DNA of 64,000 bases, taken from assembly GCF_002019605.1 (NCBI RefSeq), contig NZ_KV917368.1, positions 4,230,519 through 4,294,518 on the forward strand, read 5' to 3'. The stretch's first letter is position 1. Each line of letters begins with the position of its first letter. The notes beneath the pieces were generated by a model that was given only the letters and a program-made list of their open reading frames with translations, did not search any database and was not told the origin of the DNA. The position numbers and the translations under genes are program-made. Shown piece by piece: positions 42,858-54,146 of this stretch. The stretch is from Alkalihalobacterium alkalinitrilicum. GTDB lineage: Bacteria > Bacillota > Bacilli > Bacillales > Bacillaceae_F.

Positions 42858-43053
42858 TACTAAGTTATACATACTAAGATCAAATGTAGTAGTGATGTTG
42901 AATATGGTTGACGATTATAGAAGATGCGTGTAAACTACTTATAATATCCTTTATCTTGTTAGTATATTAGCGTACTAAAGTGTACCGATAAAAAGTTCAC
43001 TTCATGAGGCACAATAAGAAAGTGAAACGCACGAGTAGTACAGTACTAAAGTG
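42858..43053 (+). promoter_or_regulatory. Repeated TACTAA motifs before the his operon
   Basis: TACTAAG occurs at 42858 and 42872, TACTAAAGTG at 42973 and 43044, and an inverted TTAGTA at 42959, making TTAGTA-N8-TACTAA at 42959-42978. The last copy overlaps the hisZ ribosome binding region. This may be a binding site for a his regulator; no T-box features were found. Confidence 0.4.
42908..42936 (+). promoter_or_regulatory. Probable sigma-A promoter of the his operon
   Basis: TTGACG (42908-42913) and TAAACT (42931-42936), 17 bases apart. An alternative -10, TATAAT, lies at 42941-42946. Confidence 0.5.
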
Positions 43054-43065
43054 GAGCGTGAAAAC

Positions 43066-44256
43066 ATGTCTAAACCGTTTATGTTTGAAAAACCGATCGG
43101 GATGCGAGATACGCTACCCGAATTATTTGAAACGAAACAAAGAATTGCAACTGAAATCAATGAAGAAGTTTCCCGCTGGGGTTATCGTGCCATTCAAACA
43201 CCGACGTTGGAATATTACGAAACGGTTGGTGAGGCTTCAGCGATTTTAGATCAACAATTATTTAAACTATTAGACCAAGACGGAAACACCCTTGTTCTCA
43301 GACCTGATATGACCGCGCCGATTGCGAGATTAGCGGCATCAAGTTTGAAAAATGAAGGGTACCCGTTGCGTCTTTCGTATCATACGAACTTGTATCGTTC
43401 ACAGCAGCGTGAAGGAGGAAAGCCAGCAGAGTTTGAACAAATTGGTGTCGAACTCGTTGGAGATGGAACGGCAAGTGCCGATGCCGAAGTAATAGCATTA
43501 ATGATTGCGGCATTACGTAAAGCAGGCGTTGACAACTTCCAGGTAGCGATTGGGCATATTGGTTACGTCAATGCTTTACTAATCGAAGTTGTCGGAAATG
43601 AAGAGCGAGCAAACGTCCTCAGACGTTATTTATATGAGAAAAACTATGTTGGTTATCGTCAACATGTTAAAAGCTTACCGCTATCTTCTATTGATAAAAC
43701 GCGTCTTCTGAACTTACTTCAGTTACGTGGCGGAAGTGAAAAGATCAGTGCAGCAAGTGAATTAGTCCAAAGTGAAGCTGGGGAAAAAGCGTTACAAGAC
43801 TTAGCGAAACTATGGGATGCGCTCGAATGCTATGGTGTGACTGAATTTTTAAAAATTGACTTAAACCTTGTCATGCATATGAGCTATTACACGGGTGTTG
43901 TTTTTGAAGGATATGGCAGTCGCTTGGGTGTACCGCTTGGAAGTGGTGGCCGTTATGACGAATTACTAGCTAATTTTGATCGACCTGCACAAGCGACAGG
44001 TTTTGGTATTCGCCTTGACTTGCTAGTCGAAGCCATTGGTACGAAAAAAGAACTAACACCACAAACGTGCATTATTTTCAGTAACGAACGAAGAAAAGAA
44101 GCGATTACTCTTGCAACGGAAAAAAGAGAGCAAGGCGAGGCGGTCATTTTACAAGACTTAGCTGGAATAAAAGATGTTGATGTTTTATCGGAGCAATTTG
44201 CCGAGGTTGTGTATTATATTGGAAAAGCAAAGAATGGAGGTGCTAGCGGTGAGTGA
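43066..44256 (+). CDS. hisZ: ATP phosphoribosyltransferase regulatory subunit HisZ
   Basis: A 396-residue paralogue of histidyl-tRNA synthetase that lacks aminoacylation and forms an octamer with short HisG, conferring activity and histidine feedback. Class II synthetase-like motifs are visible ([30 protein letters not shown]), while the anticodon-binding domain is absent. ATG 43066 follows AAAGTGGAG. It starts the hisZGDBHAFI operon, with the hisG start inside its 3' end. Confidence 0.95.
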   Translation: MSKPFMFEKPIGMRDTLPELFETKQRIATEINEEVSRWGYRAIQTPTLEYYETVGEASAILDQQLFKLLDQDGNTLVLRPDMTAPIARLAASSLKNEGYPLRLSYHTNLYRSQQREGGKPAEFEQIGVELVGDGTASADAEVIALMIAALRKAGVDNFQVAIGHIGYVNALLIEVVGNEERANVLRRYLYEKNYVGYRQHVKSLPLSSIDKTRLLNLLQLRGGSEKISAASELVQSEAGEKALQDLAKLWDALECYGVTEFLKIDLNLVMHMSYYTGVVFEGYGSRLGVPLGSGGRYDELLANFDRPAQATGFGIRLDLLVEAIGTKKELTPQTCIIFSNERRKEAITLATEKREQGEAVILQDLAGIKDVDVLSEQFAEVVYYIGKAKNGGASGE

Positions 44257-44890
44257 ATGGTTAACGGTAGCGATGCCAAAAGGTCGTATATTTGAAGAAG
44301 CTGCTGATTTACTACGCAAAGCGGGATATGCTTTGCCAGATGAATTTGATGACTCAAGAAAGCTGATCGTTGATGCGCCTATTGCGAAAATGCGCTTCAT
44401 TCTTGCGAAACCAATGGACGTTCCAACTTATGTGGAGTATGGTGTTGCTGACGTAGGCGTTGCAGGAAAAGACACTATGCTCGAAGAAGAGCGGGATGTG
44501 TATGAAGTTCTTGATTTAAAAATTAGTGAATGTTATTTAGCGGTAGCTGGGCTGCCAACGTATGAGAAACAAAGCGAGATCGCCCCAAAGGTCGCTTCTA
44601 AATATCCGCAGGTTGCAATTCAATATTTTAAAGAACAAGGTGAGCAAGTCGAAGTTATCAAGCTAAATGGATCGATCGAGCTTGCGCCACTAGTTGGTTT
44701 AGCGGATCGGATTGTTGATATCGTATCGACTGGTCGAACATTAAAAGAAAATGGCCTTGTGGAATTAGAAAAAATTATGGACATTACGTCAAGACTCATC
44801 GTCAACCCTGTAAGTTATCGCATGAAAGATGAAGTGATTGATGATTTAGTGGAGCGTCTCGCCAAAGTCATTGAGGGGGATGACGAATGA
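44249..44890 (+). CDS. hisG: ATP phosphoribosyltransferase, short form
   Basis: A 213-residue catalytic subunit for step one of histidine synthesis (ATP + PRPP to phosphoribosyl-ATP). The short form lacks the C-terminal regulatory domain and needs HisZ, present upstream. The PRPP loop is seen as [17 protein letters not shown] 44249 follows GGAGGTG within the hisZ end and gives the N-terminus [17 protein letters not shown] typical of the family. Confidence 0.96.
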   Translation: MSEWLTVAMPKGRIFEEAADLLRKAGYALPDEFDDSRKLIVDAPIAKMRFILAKPMDVPTYVEYGVADVGVAGKDTMLEEERDVYEVLDLKISECYLAVAGLPTYEKQSEIAPKVASKYPQVAIQYFKEQGEQVEVIKLNGSIELAPLVGLADRIVDIVSTGRTLKENGLVELEKIMDITSRLIVNPVSYRMKDEVIDDLVERLAKVIEGDDE

Positions 44891-46161
44891 ACATCGTAAA
44901 CGTAACAAAAGACGTCTCTCTCAAACGAACGATCGAAGCGGGAACGGAAACACAACAACAAGCTGTTACCCAAATAATTGAAAAAGTAAAAGCGTACGGC
45001 GATGATGCATTAGGTGCGCTTACGGAAAAATTTGATGGCGTTCGGCTGCAATCTTTTACCGTTACGAAAGATGAACTTGAAAAAGCATATGATGAAATTG
45101 ATGCAGAAGCATTAGCGGCCATTCGTGAGGCGATCGCAAATATTCGCGATTTCCACGCTAGACAAAAACGGGAAACGTGGATCACGACGAAAGAAGACGG
45201 AACGATGCTCGGTCAAAAAGTAACTCCACTTGATTCGGTCGGGGTGTACGTACCAGGCGGTAGAGCCGCTTATCCTTCATCAATTATGATGAATGTAATT
45301 CCTGCACAAGTCGCTGGTGTCGAGCGCATCGTGATGGTGTCACCGCCACAGTCGAATGGTTCATGGCCAGCAGGCGTGTTGGTGACTGCGAATGAACTGG
45401 GTGTAAGCGAAATGTATAAAGTTGGCGGCGCTCAAGCGATTGCTGCATTAGCGTACGGTACAGAGTCGATTTCACCGATTGATAAAATCGTGGGACCAGG
45501 AAATATTTATGTAGCACTAGCGAAACGAGCGGTGTTTGGACAAGTTGATATTGATATGATTGCGGGACCGAGTGAAATCGTCGTTCTCGCAGATAAAAAC
45601 GCTAATTCTGTGTTTATTGCAGCAGACTTACTTTCACAAGCGGAGCATGATCCGATGGCGTCGGCTATTCTAGTCACTCCGTGTGGAGAGCTTGCTCAAG
45701 CAGTTGCAGATGAGGTTGCTGTACAGCTTGAAACATTACCGAAACGAGACATTGCTGAAGCGTCGATTCGGGATTATGGTGCGATTTATGTAACTAAGGA
45801 TTTAGAGGAAGCGATTGACACGGTGAACCAGCTTGCCCCTGAACATTTAGAGGTGTTAACAGAAGATCCAATCCAATTATTGGGGAAAATTAAGCATGCT
45901 GGAGCCATTTTTCTTGGCCCTTATAGCTCGGAGCCCGTTGGTGATTATTTTGCGGGACCGAATCACGTGTTACCGACAAACGGCACAGCAAGGTTTTCCA
46001 GTCCGCTGAACGTCGATGATTTTACGAAGAAATCAAGTATTATTTATTATAGTCAAGCAGCCCTTGAGTTGAATGGTAAACAAATAACAACACTTGCTCG
46101 TTTGGAAGGGTTAGAAGCGCATGCACGAGCAATTGAGAAGCGACTAGAGGAGGAAAAATAA
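44887..46161 (+). CDS. hisD: Histidinol dehydrogenase
   Basis: A 424-residue zinc- and NAD-dependent enzyme that oxidises L-histidinol to L-histidine in two steps. Motifs include [34 protein letters not shown] (zinc ligands Gln/His) and PEHLEV with the catalytic Glu-His. ATGA overlap with hisG shows translational coupling. Confidence 0.97.
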   Translation: MNIVNVTKDVSLKRTIEAGTETQQQAVTQIIEKVKAYGDDALGALTEKFDGVRLQSFTVTKDELEKAYDEIDAEALAAIREAIANIRDFHARQKRETWITTKEDGTMLGQKVTPLDSVGVYVPGGRAAYPSSIMMNVIPAQVAGVERIVMVSPPQSNGSWPAGVLVTANELGVSEMYKVGGAQAIAALAYGTESISPIDKIVGPGNIYVALAKRAVFGQVDIDMIAGPSEIVVLADKNANSVFIAADLLSQAEHDPMASAILVTPCGELAQAVADEVAVQLETLPKRDIAEASIRDYGAIYVTKDLEEAIDTVNQLAPEHLEVLTEDPIQLLGKIKHAGAIFLGPYSSEPVGDYFAGPNHVLPTNGTARFSSPLNVDDFTKKSSIIYYSQAALELNGKQITTLARLEGLEAHARAIEKRLEEEK

Positions 46162-46749
46162 ATGGAGCGTACAGGTAGCATTGAACGCATAACAGGAGAA
46201 ACGCAAATTAAATTACAGTTTGGGATTGATGGCGAAGGAAAATCTGATTTAAACACAAACGTTCCATTTATGACCCATATGCTCGACTTATTTACGAAGC
46301 ACGGACACTTTGATTTGACGTTGGATGCTAAAGGCGACGTGGATGTGGATGATCACCACACGACTGAAGATATTGGGATTTGCCTTGGGATTGCACTAAA
46401 AGATGCTCTCGGTGACAAGCGTGGGATTAAGCGCTACGGTAATGCGTTTGTTCCAATGGATGAGACTTTAGCTCAAGTTGTTGTCGATCTAAGCAATCGC
46501 CCACACTTAGAGTTTCGTGCGGAATTTCCGAGCGAAAAGGTGGGAACATTTGATACGGAGCTAGTGCATGAATTTTTATGGAAGCTGGCGCTTGAAGCGC
46601 GTATGAATTTACATGTAATCGTTCATTATGGCCACAACACACATCATATGATTGAAGCGGTATTTAAAGCACTTGGACGAGCTTTAGATGATGCTACACA
46701 AATAGATGAGCGCGTTAAAGGTGTTCCGTCAACGAAAGGAATGTTATAA
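46162..46749 (+). CDS. hisB: Imidazoleglycerol-phosphate dehydratase
   Basis: A 195-residue manganese enzyme for step six of the pathway. Metal-binding histidine pairs are visible: [11 protein letters not shown] and [11 protein letters not shown]. Monofunctional, without the phosphatase domain found in enterobacteria. AGGAGGAAAAATAA before the ATG; starts right at the hisD stop. Confidence 0.97.
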   Translation: MERTGSIERITGETQIKLQFGIDGEGKSDLNTNVPFMTHMLDLFTKHGHFDLTLDAKGDVDVDDHHTTEDIGICLGIALKDALGDKRGIKRYGNAFVPMDETLAQVVVDLSNRPHLEFRAEFPSEKVGTFDTELVHEFLWKLALEARMNLHVIVHYGHNTHHMIEAVFKALGRALDDATQIDERVKGVPSTKGML

Positions 46750-47391
46750 ATGATCGGTGTCATTGATTATGGGATGGGGAACTTACATAGCGTAAGTAAG
46801 GCACTTGAACGCTTAAATAAAGACTATTTTGTTTCTGAAAAAGTCGAAGAACTACAAAAAGCAGACGGGCTCATTTTACCTGGTGTAGGTTCTTTCCGTG
46901 ATGCGATGGAGATTTTACAGAACGAGGGACTGGCTGATTTCGTAGTGGAGTGGGCAAAGTCAGGAAAGCCACTTCTTGGAATTTGTTTAGGTATGCAGCT
47001 TTTATTTGAAGAAAGTGAAGAGAATGGGGAAACGAAGGGGTTGAACTTGTTACCTGGGGTTGTTCGCCGTTTTCCTGGTGTAAGTGCAGAAGGTGAGACG
47101 TACAAAGTGCCGCATATGGGGTGGAATCAGTTGGAGTTTCATCAACCAGACCATTCACTATTAAAAGACGTTGAAAATGGTCATGTTTATTTCGTTCACT
47201 CTTATGTTGTTCGTACAGATGATCAAAGTGTTGTGATCGCGAGTAGTAACTATGACGGAGAAGTACCTGCTGTAGTAGGACGAGCGAATATTATGGGCAC
47301 TCAGTTTCATCCGGAGAAAAGTAGTTTCATTGGCATGAGCATTCTTGCTAACTATGTGAAAGTTGTAGAGGGGAGCCAAACAAATGAGTAA
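46750..47391 (+). CDS. hisH: Imidazole glycerol phosphate synthase glutaminase subunit
   Basis: A 213-residue class I glutamine amidotransferase feeding ammonia to HisF. The nucleophile Cys is in [11 protein letters not shown] and the His-Glu of the triad in [10 protein letters not shown]. The start touches the hisB stop; the end overlaps hisA by 8 bases. Confidence 0.97.
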   Translation: MIGVIDYGMGNLHSVSKALERLNKDYFVSEKVEELQKADGLILPGVGSFRDAMEILQNEGLADFVVEWAKSGKPLLGICLGMQLLFEESEENGETKGLNLLPGVVRRFPGVSAEGETYKVPHMGWNQLEFHQPDHSLLKDVENGHVYFVHSYVVRTDDQSVVIASSNYDGEVPAVVGRANIMGTQFHPEKSSFIGMSILANYVKVVEGSQTNE

Positions 47392-48118
47392 AGTAACCAT
47401 CTATCCAGCGATTGATATGCGTGGCGGAAAATGTGTACGCCTCATTCAAGGGGATTATGACCAAGAAACGGTGTATGGAGATTCACCGTTTGAGATGGCA
47501 AAAACGTTCGCTGAAGCAGGGGCAAATTGGATTCATATGGTCGACCTCGATGGAGCGAAGGCGAAAAAGCCAGTGAACTCTGAATATGTTCTTCGTGTCG
47601 CGAAAGAGCTAAAAGTAAAAGTGCAAATCGGTGGTGGAATCCGCACGAAAGAAGATGTGGCTTTTTATTTAGAGCAAGGCGTCGATCGTGTCATTCTTGG
47701 AAGTGTGGCGGTGAACGATCCTGACTTCACAAAAGAAATGCTTGCCAAGTACGGCGGAGGAAAAATTGCGATCGGCCTTGATGCGCGTGATGGTTATGTC
47801 GCAACAGAAGGCTGGCTTGAAACGTCGCAAGTTAAAGCAGAAGAACTCGGAAAAGAAATGGCTGATTTCGGCGCAGAAGTGTTTATTTTTACTGATATTT
47901 CTCGAGATGGAATGTTAACAGGTCCGAACGTGGAAGCGTGTCGATCACTCGCCAATGCGACAGGAAAAGAAGTGATTGTTTCGGGTGGCGTTAGTCAATT
48001 AGCTGACCTTGCTGAAGTGAAGCCTTATGCTCAAGAAGGTGTTCGTGGTGTGATTATCGGAAAAGCGTTGTATACGAACCAATTCACGCTAGAGCAAGCT
48101 TTGAAAGAGGTGGAATAA
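47384..48118 (+). CDS. hisA: ProFAR isomerase
   Basis: A 244-residue TIM barrel that isomerises phosphoribosyl-formimino-AICAR phosphate. Phosphate loops QIGGGIRT and VSGGVSQ and the catalytic Asp in [12 protein letters not shown] are present. The ATG follows GAGGGGAG at the end of hisH. Confidence 0.97.
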   Translation: MSKVTIYPAIDMRGGKCVRLIQGDYDQETVYGDSPFEMAKTFAEAGANWIHMVDLDGAKAKKPVNSEYVLRVAKELKVKVQIGGGIRTKEDVAFYLEQGVDRVILGSVAVNDPDFTKEMLAKYGGGKIAIGLDARDGYVATEGWLETSQVKAEELGKEMADFGAEVFIFTDISRDGMLTGPNVEACRSLANATGKEVIVSGGVSQLADLAEVKPYAQEGVRGVIIGKALYTNQFTLEQALKEVE

Positions 48119-48119
48119 G

Positions 48120-48878
48120 ATGTTAACCAAACGAATTATTCCATGTTTGGACGTCAAAGAGGGTCGGGTTGTTAAAGGGGTTCAGTTTGTGAATTTACGG
48201 GATGCTGGAGACCCTGTAGAGTTGGCTGCTTTTTATGATGAGCAAGGAGCCGACGAATTAGTATTTCTTGATATTTCTGCTTCTCATGAGGGAAGAGAAA
48301 CGATGGTCGAAGTGGTGGAAGAAGTTGCTGGAAAGCTTGCGATTCCGTTTACTGTTGGCGGTGGAATTAACTCGTTAGCAGATATGAAACGCGTGTTGCG
48401 CGCGGGTGCTGATAAAGTCTCTTTAAATACAGCGGCAGTCAATCGTCCTGAACTCATTACAGAAGGTGCAGATTATTTCGGGTCTCAGTGCATTGTCGTC
48501 GCGATTGATGCGAAATATGATGAAGAGCTCAGTTCATGGCGTGTTTATACACATGGTGGTCGAACGCCTACAGACTGGGAAGTGGTTGAGTGGGCGCAAG
48601 AAGCGGTTCGTCGTGGAGCTGGCGAAATTTTGCTGACGAGTATGGACCAAGACGGTGAAAAAACAGGCTTTGATCTTCCGCTAACAAAGGCAGTCAATGC
48701 TGTAGTAACCGTGCCTGTCATTGCCTCAGGAGGAGCAGGTGCCAAAGAATGTTTCTACGATGTTTTTACGGAAACGAAATGTGATGCTGCGTTAGCTGCT
48801 TCCATTTTCCACTATAAAGAAACGTCTGTAGCTGAAGTAAAATCGCTACTTAAAGAGAAGGGAGTCCCCATGCGATGA
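48120..48878 (+). CDS. hisF: Imidazole glycerol phosphate synthase cyclase subunit
   Basis: A 252-residue TIM barrel that joins ammonia from HisH with PRFAR to form imidazole glycerol phosphate and AICAR. The catalytic Asp are in [16 protein letters not shown] and [13 protein letters not shown]. Overlaps hisI by 4 bases (ATGA type). Confidence 0.97.
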   Translation: MLTKRIIPCLDVKEGRVVKGVQFVNLRDAGDPVELAAFYDEQGADELVFLDISASHEGRETMVEVVEEVAGKLAIPFTVGGGINSLADMKRVLRAGADKVSLNTAAVNRPELITEGADYFGSQCIVVAIDAKYDEELSSWRVYTHGGRTPTDWEVVEWAQEAVRRGAGEILLTSMDQDGEKTGFDLPLTKAVNAVVTVPVIASGGAGAKECFYDVFTETKCDAALAASIFHYKETSVAEVKSLLKEKGVPMR

Positions 48879-49501
48879 ACAAAAATGAATTAAAATTTGA
48901 CGAAAAAGGACTCATTCCTGCCATCGTTCAGGATGCACAAAGTAAAGAGGTACTTACGCTCGCCTATATGAATCGTGAGTCGTTAGATAAGACGATCGAG
49001 ACGAGAGAAACGTGGTTTTACAGTCGCTCACGTCAAGAATTGTGGCATAAAGGTGAGACGTCAGGCAATACACAAAAGGTCGTCGATTTACGTTATGATT
49101 GCGACTCAGATGCGTTAGTCGTGTTAGTAGAGCCGAGTGGACCAGCTTGTCATAAAGGGGTGTACACTTGTTTTGCCGATTCACTACTCAGTGAGGAGGT
49201 TAGTACGAATGCAGATCGTTTTTCCATTATCTCACGCCTTGAAACACTGATTGCTGAGCGTGAAGCGGAAATGCCAGAAGGCTCGTATACGACCTACTTA
49301 TTTGATAAAGGTGTCGATAAAATCTTAAAGAAAGTCGGCGAAGAAGCCGGTGAGGTGATTATCGCTGCGAAAAACCGCGATCCTGAAGAGTTGAAATGGG
49401 AAGTCGCTGATTTACTCTTCCACTTACTCGTCTTGTTACGCGAGCAAAAACTTCCTCTCGATGAGGTGTTATCCGTTCTTGAAGAACGTCATACGAAATA
49501 A
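48875..49501 (+). CDS. hisI: Bifunctional phosphoribosyl-AMP cyclohydrolase / phosphoribosyl-ATP pyrophosphatase
   Basis: A 208-residue two-domain enzyme (HisIE). The N-terminal cyclohydrolase has [24 protein letters not shown] and GPACHKG zinc cysteines; the C-terminal pyrophosphohydrolase (about 110-208) has [15 protein letters not shown]. It carries steps two and three. Last gene of the operon; hisC and histidinol phosphatase are not in the window, as in B. subtilis. Confidence 0.96.
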   Translation: MNKNELKFDEKGLIPAIVQDAQSKEVLTLAYMNRESLDKTIETRETWFYSRSRQELWHKGETSGNTQKVVDLRYDCDSDALVVLVEPSGPACHKGVYTCFADSLLSEEVSTNADRFSIISRLETLIAEREAEMPEGSYTTYLFDKGVDKILKKVGEEAGEVIIAAKNRDPEELKWEVADLLFHLLVLLREQKLPLDEVLSVLEERHTK

Positions 49502-49546
49502 GATAGTGAGCTTCTAAAAACAGAAGACTACTTTCTTAGCCTTCAT

Positions 49547-49583
49547 AAATCACATTGGATTTTGATTTCCAATGTGATTTTTT
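49547..49583 (+). terminator. his operon terminator
   Basis: AAATCACATTGG (49547-49558) pairs with CCAATGTGATTT (49569-49580), then TTT. Confidence 0.88.
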
Positions 49584-49793
49584 GTACTTTAGGAAAGTTT
49601 AACTTCTTTAGAGGAATAAAGTTTAAGAAAAAACACCGAATTTTGCTATCACTTGCAAAAAGTCGTGTTTTTCTAAAAGGGAAAGATAGAAATCTTAAGA
49701 TTTTGTTCTTGAAAAAGAAAGTATAGAATATTGCCACTCTTAATCTTTACTGTGATAAAATTTACGTAATATAGCTGAAAGGAATTTTATGTT

Positions 49794-50711
49794 ATGGAAA
49801 TAAAAAAAGTTTCAATTATTGGATTAGGAGCATTAGGAATTTTATTTGGCCACCATTTAACAAAGAAAATGCCAAAAGGAGACTTGAAGATCATTGCTGA
49901 TCTAGAGCGGATTAAGAAATATGAAACAGACGGCGTTTATTGTAATGGTGAACTGTGTCATTTCCAATATGTAACTCCTGAACAATCGGGCGAACCAGCA
50001 GATTTACTTATTTTTGCCGTCAAATTTGATGGCTTGAAAAATGCGATAAAAGCAGTAAAAAATCATGTCGGAGAGCGAACCATCATGATATCCCTTTTAA
50101 ACGGTATAAAAAGTGAAGCGATTATTGGCCAGACCTTTGGGTTGGAAAATATTCTATACAGTGTAGCCCAGGGGATGGATGCAGTTAAAGAGGGGAATGA
50201 ACTTACTTACGACAATATAGGGATGATCTGTTTTGGTGAGCAGGAACCTGGAAGCATTTCAGACAAGGTCAAAAGTTTTGCTACCTTCTTTGATAAAATG
50301 GAGATTCCATATGAGATTGATCCGAATATGGATAAGAGATTTTGGGGCAAATTAATGACCAATGTCGGTGTGAATCAAACGGTTGCTGTTTACCGAAGTA
50401 ATTATGGTGAAATTCAAAAAGAAGGACAAGCAAGAGAGACGATGATTGCAGCGATGAGAGAAGTTATCGCATTGTCCGAAAAAGCAGGTATCCATTTAAC
50501 CGAAGCAGATTTGAACTACTGGTTAAGCGTGTTGGATGCATTAAGCCCTGAAGGAAAACCGTCAATGGCTCAGGATGTTGAAGCGGGTCGCCTTAGTGAA
50601 GTAGATTTATTTTCAGGCACCGTTTTGGAATTAGGGGAGAAATATGGTGTTCCTACGCCTGTAAACAATGAATTATATCAGCGGATTAAAAAGATAGAGA
50701 GTGAATATTAG
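49794..50711 (+). CDS. Ketopantoate reductase family oxidoreductase
   Basis: A 305-residue NADPH-dependent reductase of the ApbA/PanE family. The Rossmann motif is GLGALGILFG near the N-terminus; family residues include KFDG(L), LNGI, WGKLMTNVGVNQ with the catalytic Lys, and a C-terminal SMAQDVEAGRLSEVDLFSGTV region with SMxQD. It may make pantoate or reduce a related substrate; bacilli often carry several paralogues and the panBC genes are not nearby. AAAGGAATT precedes the ATG. Monocistronic with its own terminator. Confidence 0.85.
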   Translation: MEIKKVSIIGLGALGILFGHHLTKKMPKGDLKIIADLERIKKYETDGVYCNGELCHFQYVTPEQSGEPADLLIFAVKFDGLKNAIKAVKNHVGERTIMISLLNGIKSEAIIGQTFGLENILYSVAQGMDAVKEGNELTYDNIGMICFGEQEPGSISDKVKSFATFFDKMEIPYEIDPNMDKRFWGKLMTNVGVNQTVAVYRSNYGEIQKEGQARETMIAAMREVIALSEKAGIHLTEADLNYWLSVLDALSPEGKPSMAQDVEAGRLSEVDLFSGTVLELGEKYGVPTPVNNELYQRIKKIESEY

Positions 50712-50722
50712 TGTTAATAATT

Positions 50723-50762
50723 AAAACAGCCAAATCTTCAATAGAAGAGTTTGGCTGTTTTA
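50723..50762 (+). terminator. Terminator after the ketopantoate reductase gene
   Basis: AAAACAGCCAAA and TTTGGCTGTTTT form a stem with an inner CTTC/GAAG pairing (50723-50762). Confidence 0.88.
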
Positions 50763-50851
50763 TGTTAAAAAAACGATCCAAGAGCAACAAAGTTTACGAA
50801 ACCAGCCTAGAGTAAAGACAACAACTCTTATCATAGCGTAGGTGGAAAGTT

Positions 50852-50944
50852 TTAATTCGTGAGGTGTTTTAAGTGTTCATACGTTTTTCTGCCGTCCATT
50901 ACTTGCATAATATTTTCTAATCGTTCGGCTTTGTCGAAATTTTG
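50852..50944 (-). pseudogene. Short coding-like fragment, unidentified
   Basis: On the minus strand about 30 codons read QNFDKAERLENIMQVMDG then KTYEHLKHLTN and a stop at 50852-50854, with a stop just upstream and no start codon. Its composition is protein-like, but no family is recognised. The neighbouring CATAGCGTAGGTGG (about 50833-50846) recurs at 53400, so this may be debris of a mobile element. Confidence 0.25.
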
Positions 50945-51015
50945 CTAATGAAAATAAAAGGAAATATAGTATACTTGCAGTAGCTGAAATTTCACATTGG
51001 AGGAAAACCTTATAC

Positions 51016-52056
51016 ATGAATTATAAAAGACAACCTACAGTTACGTTCGGGAAAGTGGTTCCGTTTATTCAAAACGGTGATTATTTTTATCAAAAGGGCC
51101 TTTCATTTTATCGTAAAAACAACATGGATCGGGCCATCTATTACCTTGAGAAGGCGATCGAATTAAAACAAGATGATGGGGTTTATCATTGTCAATTAGC
51201 AGCAATTTTAGCAGATAAAGGTGAATATGAACGTTCCAATGAAATTTTACAAATGGTTATTTCTGAGTTGGATTCATCCATGTATGAATGTTACTTTTTT
51301 ATGGCCAATAACTATGCTCACCTTGGACTGTTTGAAAAAGCTGAGGAAATGGCGTTTCAATATATGGAGATTAACGAAGATGGGGAATTCATGGATGATT
51401 CTTTGTCCTTATTAGAACTGTTAAACTTTGAACGAGATGATGAATCAGATGAAGGAAAGCTAGATGAAGAAGAAATGCTCATCGTTCGTCATGCAAACGC
51501 ACGGGCTCATATTGCTCGTGGTCATTATGAACTTGCCATTGATCAGTTCGAAAAAATGATTGAAGATCGACCGACTTTATGGTCTGCACATAATCAGTTA
51601 GCGAAAGCCATGTTTTTACAAGGGCAGCATGACAAAGCACTTGAGCGGACGTTCAACGTATTAGAAGAGGATCCAGGAAACTTTACAGCGTACTGCCACT
51701 TAGCGAATTTTTATTATGAATTGGGAAAACAAGAAGATGTCGCTAAATTAACAAAAGTGCTAGCAAAAGTTTCTCCAATGAATATGGATCAGCGGTTTTT
51801 ATTAGCGGAAACGTTTTGTAAGGTTGAATGTTTTGAAGAAAGCTTTCGACAACTCCGATTACTTAAAAAGGATCAGTATGAAGAAACGATTGAGTTTCTT
51901 CACTGTTTTGCCGTTGCGTCTTTCCATTGTGGTGAAATTGAACGGGCGAATTCCTATTGGCGAAAGGCAGCAAGGCTAGGCGATAAAAATGCAGAAAAGA
52001 TGCTTACAGAAGATGCGAACGGTTTGCTAAAGAAAGAAAATGTTCGCTATAATTAA
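51016..52056 (+). CDS. yvcD: TPR-repeat protein (YvcD-like)
   Basis: A 346-residue soluble protein built of tetratricopeptide-like helices, for instance GLSFYRKNNMDRAIYYLEKA (about 32-51), ANARAHIARGHYELAIDQFEK (about 160-180) and AMFLQGQHDKALERTFNVLE. Such proteins mediate protein contacts; function unknown. Position between the his operon and trxB is that of B. subtilis yvcD. TTGGAGGAAAA precedes the ATG. Confidence 0.85.
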   Translation: MNYKRQPTVTFGKVVPFIQNGDYFYQKGLSFYRKNNMDRAIYYLEKAIELKQDDGVYHCQLAAILADKGEYERSNEILQMVISELDSSMYECYFFMANNYAHLGLFEKAEEMAFQYMEINEDGEFMDDSLSLLELLNFERDDESDEGKLDEEEMLIVRHANARAHIARGHYELAIDQFEKMIEDRPTLWSAHNQLAKAMFLQGQHDKALERTFNVLEEDPGNFTAYCHLANFYYELGKQEDVAKLTKVLAKVSPMNMDQRFLLAETFCKVECFEESFRQLRLLKKDQYEETIEFLHCFAVASFHCGEIERANSYWRKAARLGDKNAEKMLTEDANGLLKKENVRYN

Positions 52057-52205
52057 TACACATAAGGGTATGTGAGCATAATATTGGACAGCAGAAAAAG
52101 TTATTACTACGATAGATAGAGAAGATAAAAGGAATACTAATTGAGGAATAGTCTAGAAAGCACGATAAATATACCTCGATATAGTATGTATAAGGAGTGA
52201 GATAG

Positions 52206-53153
<948 letters not shown>

Positions 53154-53328
53154 TTGCTGGTCTGATAAGGGGAGTAATCGTAGGTTAATGTAATATAATG
53201 GTAACAATTATGACATTAATCTTTACAAAACGTAATTACGTCTTAACTCTCTTGTAACAGTCATGCAATATAAAAAGGTTACTATAAGAGTAAGTAATTG
53301 ACCCCCTTTTTTATATATTACGTTGAAA

Positions 53329-53360
53329 GCACGAACATAATCTGTTCGTGCCCTTTTTTT
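53329..53360 (+). terminator. Terminator after trxB
   Basis: GCACGAAC-ATAATCT-GTTCGTGC (53329-53351) followed by CCTTTTTTT. Confidence 0.9.
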
Positions 53361-53384
53361 ATCCTAGTTTAGTTTAGGGTATAA

Positions 53385-53470
53385 ACCCCCACCTCTTAGC
53401 ATAGCGTAGGTGGGAAGCTCCAATCAGATGGAATCGAGACTCCATCTGATTCCCTGATGCTAGAACGAGT
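53385..53470 (+). repeat. Two-hairpin intergenic element R5
   Basis: CCCCCACCT ... AGGTGGG (about 53387-53413) is followed by ATCAGATGGA ... TCCATCTGAT (about 53421-53450). The arrangement (a CCCAC/GTGGG hairpin, then a CATC-type hairpin) resembles the dispersed family R1/R2, but the sequences differ. CATAGCGTAGGTGG also occurs at about 50833. The rest of 53154-53621 has no gene. Confidence 0.4.
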
Positions 53471-53621
53471 CGCTCTTTCAAGTTCACTTCTGTAACATCC
53501 ATCTCTGTTTTCAAAAAAAGACAAGGTATGTTCACTGAACTATCTAATGATCCTGCTTGTAATCAGCTAAACATTGTGAGAGCAAACGTTTGATAGTATA
53601 CTTATGTCATGAGAACGTGAG

Positions 53622-54095
53622 GTGAGTCGTGTGCAGAGAGTAACAAACTGTATAGTGATAAAAGATGGTCACGTATTAATGTTACAAAAACCCCGTCGTG
53701 GATGGTGGGTTGTACCTGGTGGAAAAATGGAGACGGGTGAGTCAGTAATAGAAACTGTTAAACGAGAATATCGTGAAGAGACTGGACTTACGGTGAAAGA
53801 CCCGAAAATTAATGGTATCTTTACAATTGTCATCAAAGACGGTGAAAAAATTACGTCTGAATGGATGTTGTTTACGTTTAAAACCGACCAATTTGAAGGC
53901 ATTCCACTTCAAGAATCTCCTGAAGGGAAATTAGCGTGGAAAAAAATAGATGAAGTGAAGACGTTACCGATGGCTGCAGGAGATCAATTTATTTTTAATC
54001 ACATATTATACAATGATGAGCCAATATACGGAACGTTTCACTATACACCCGATTTTCAACTTCTTTCCTACCGCTTAGAAGCAAATCAACAATAA
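53622..54095 (+). CDS. yvcI: Nudix hydrolase (YvcI)
   Basis: A 157-residue Nudix protein beginning with QRVTNCIVIKDGHVLMLQKP and RRGWWVVPGGKME. The Nudix box is intact, with GESV, REYREETGL in the GX5EX7REUXEEXGU layout. It would cleave a nucleoside diphosphate derivative; substrate unknown. GTG 53622 gives an N-terminus matching relatives; a GTG at 53631 is an alternative. First gene of the yvcI-rapZ-glmR-whiA-crh cluster. Confidence 0.93.
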   Translation: MSRVQRVTNCIVIKDGHVLMLQKPRRGWWVVPGGKMETGESVIETVKREYREETGLTVKDPKINGIFTIVIKDGEKITSEWMLFTFKTDQFEGIPLQESPEGKLAWKKIDEVKTLPMAAGDQFIFNHILYNDEPIYGTFHYTPDFQLLSYRLEANQQ

Positions 54096-54146
54096 TATGT
54101 CCTTATTTTTTAAAATCCTCTATTAAAAGAAATAAAGGTGATCAAT

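Noticed and set aside
42850-43065. T-box leader for the his operon
   Set aside because: No AGAGA box, no TGGNACCGCG antiterminator sequence and no terminator before hisZ.
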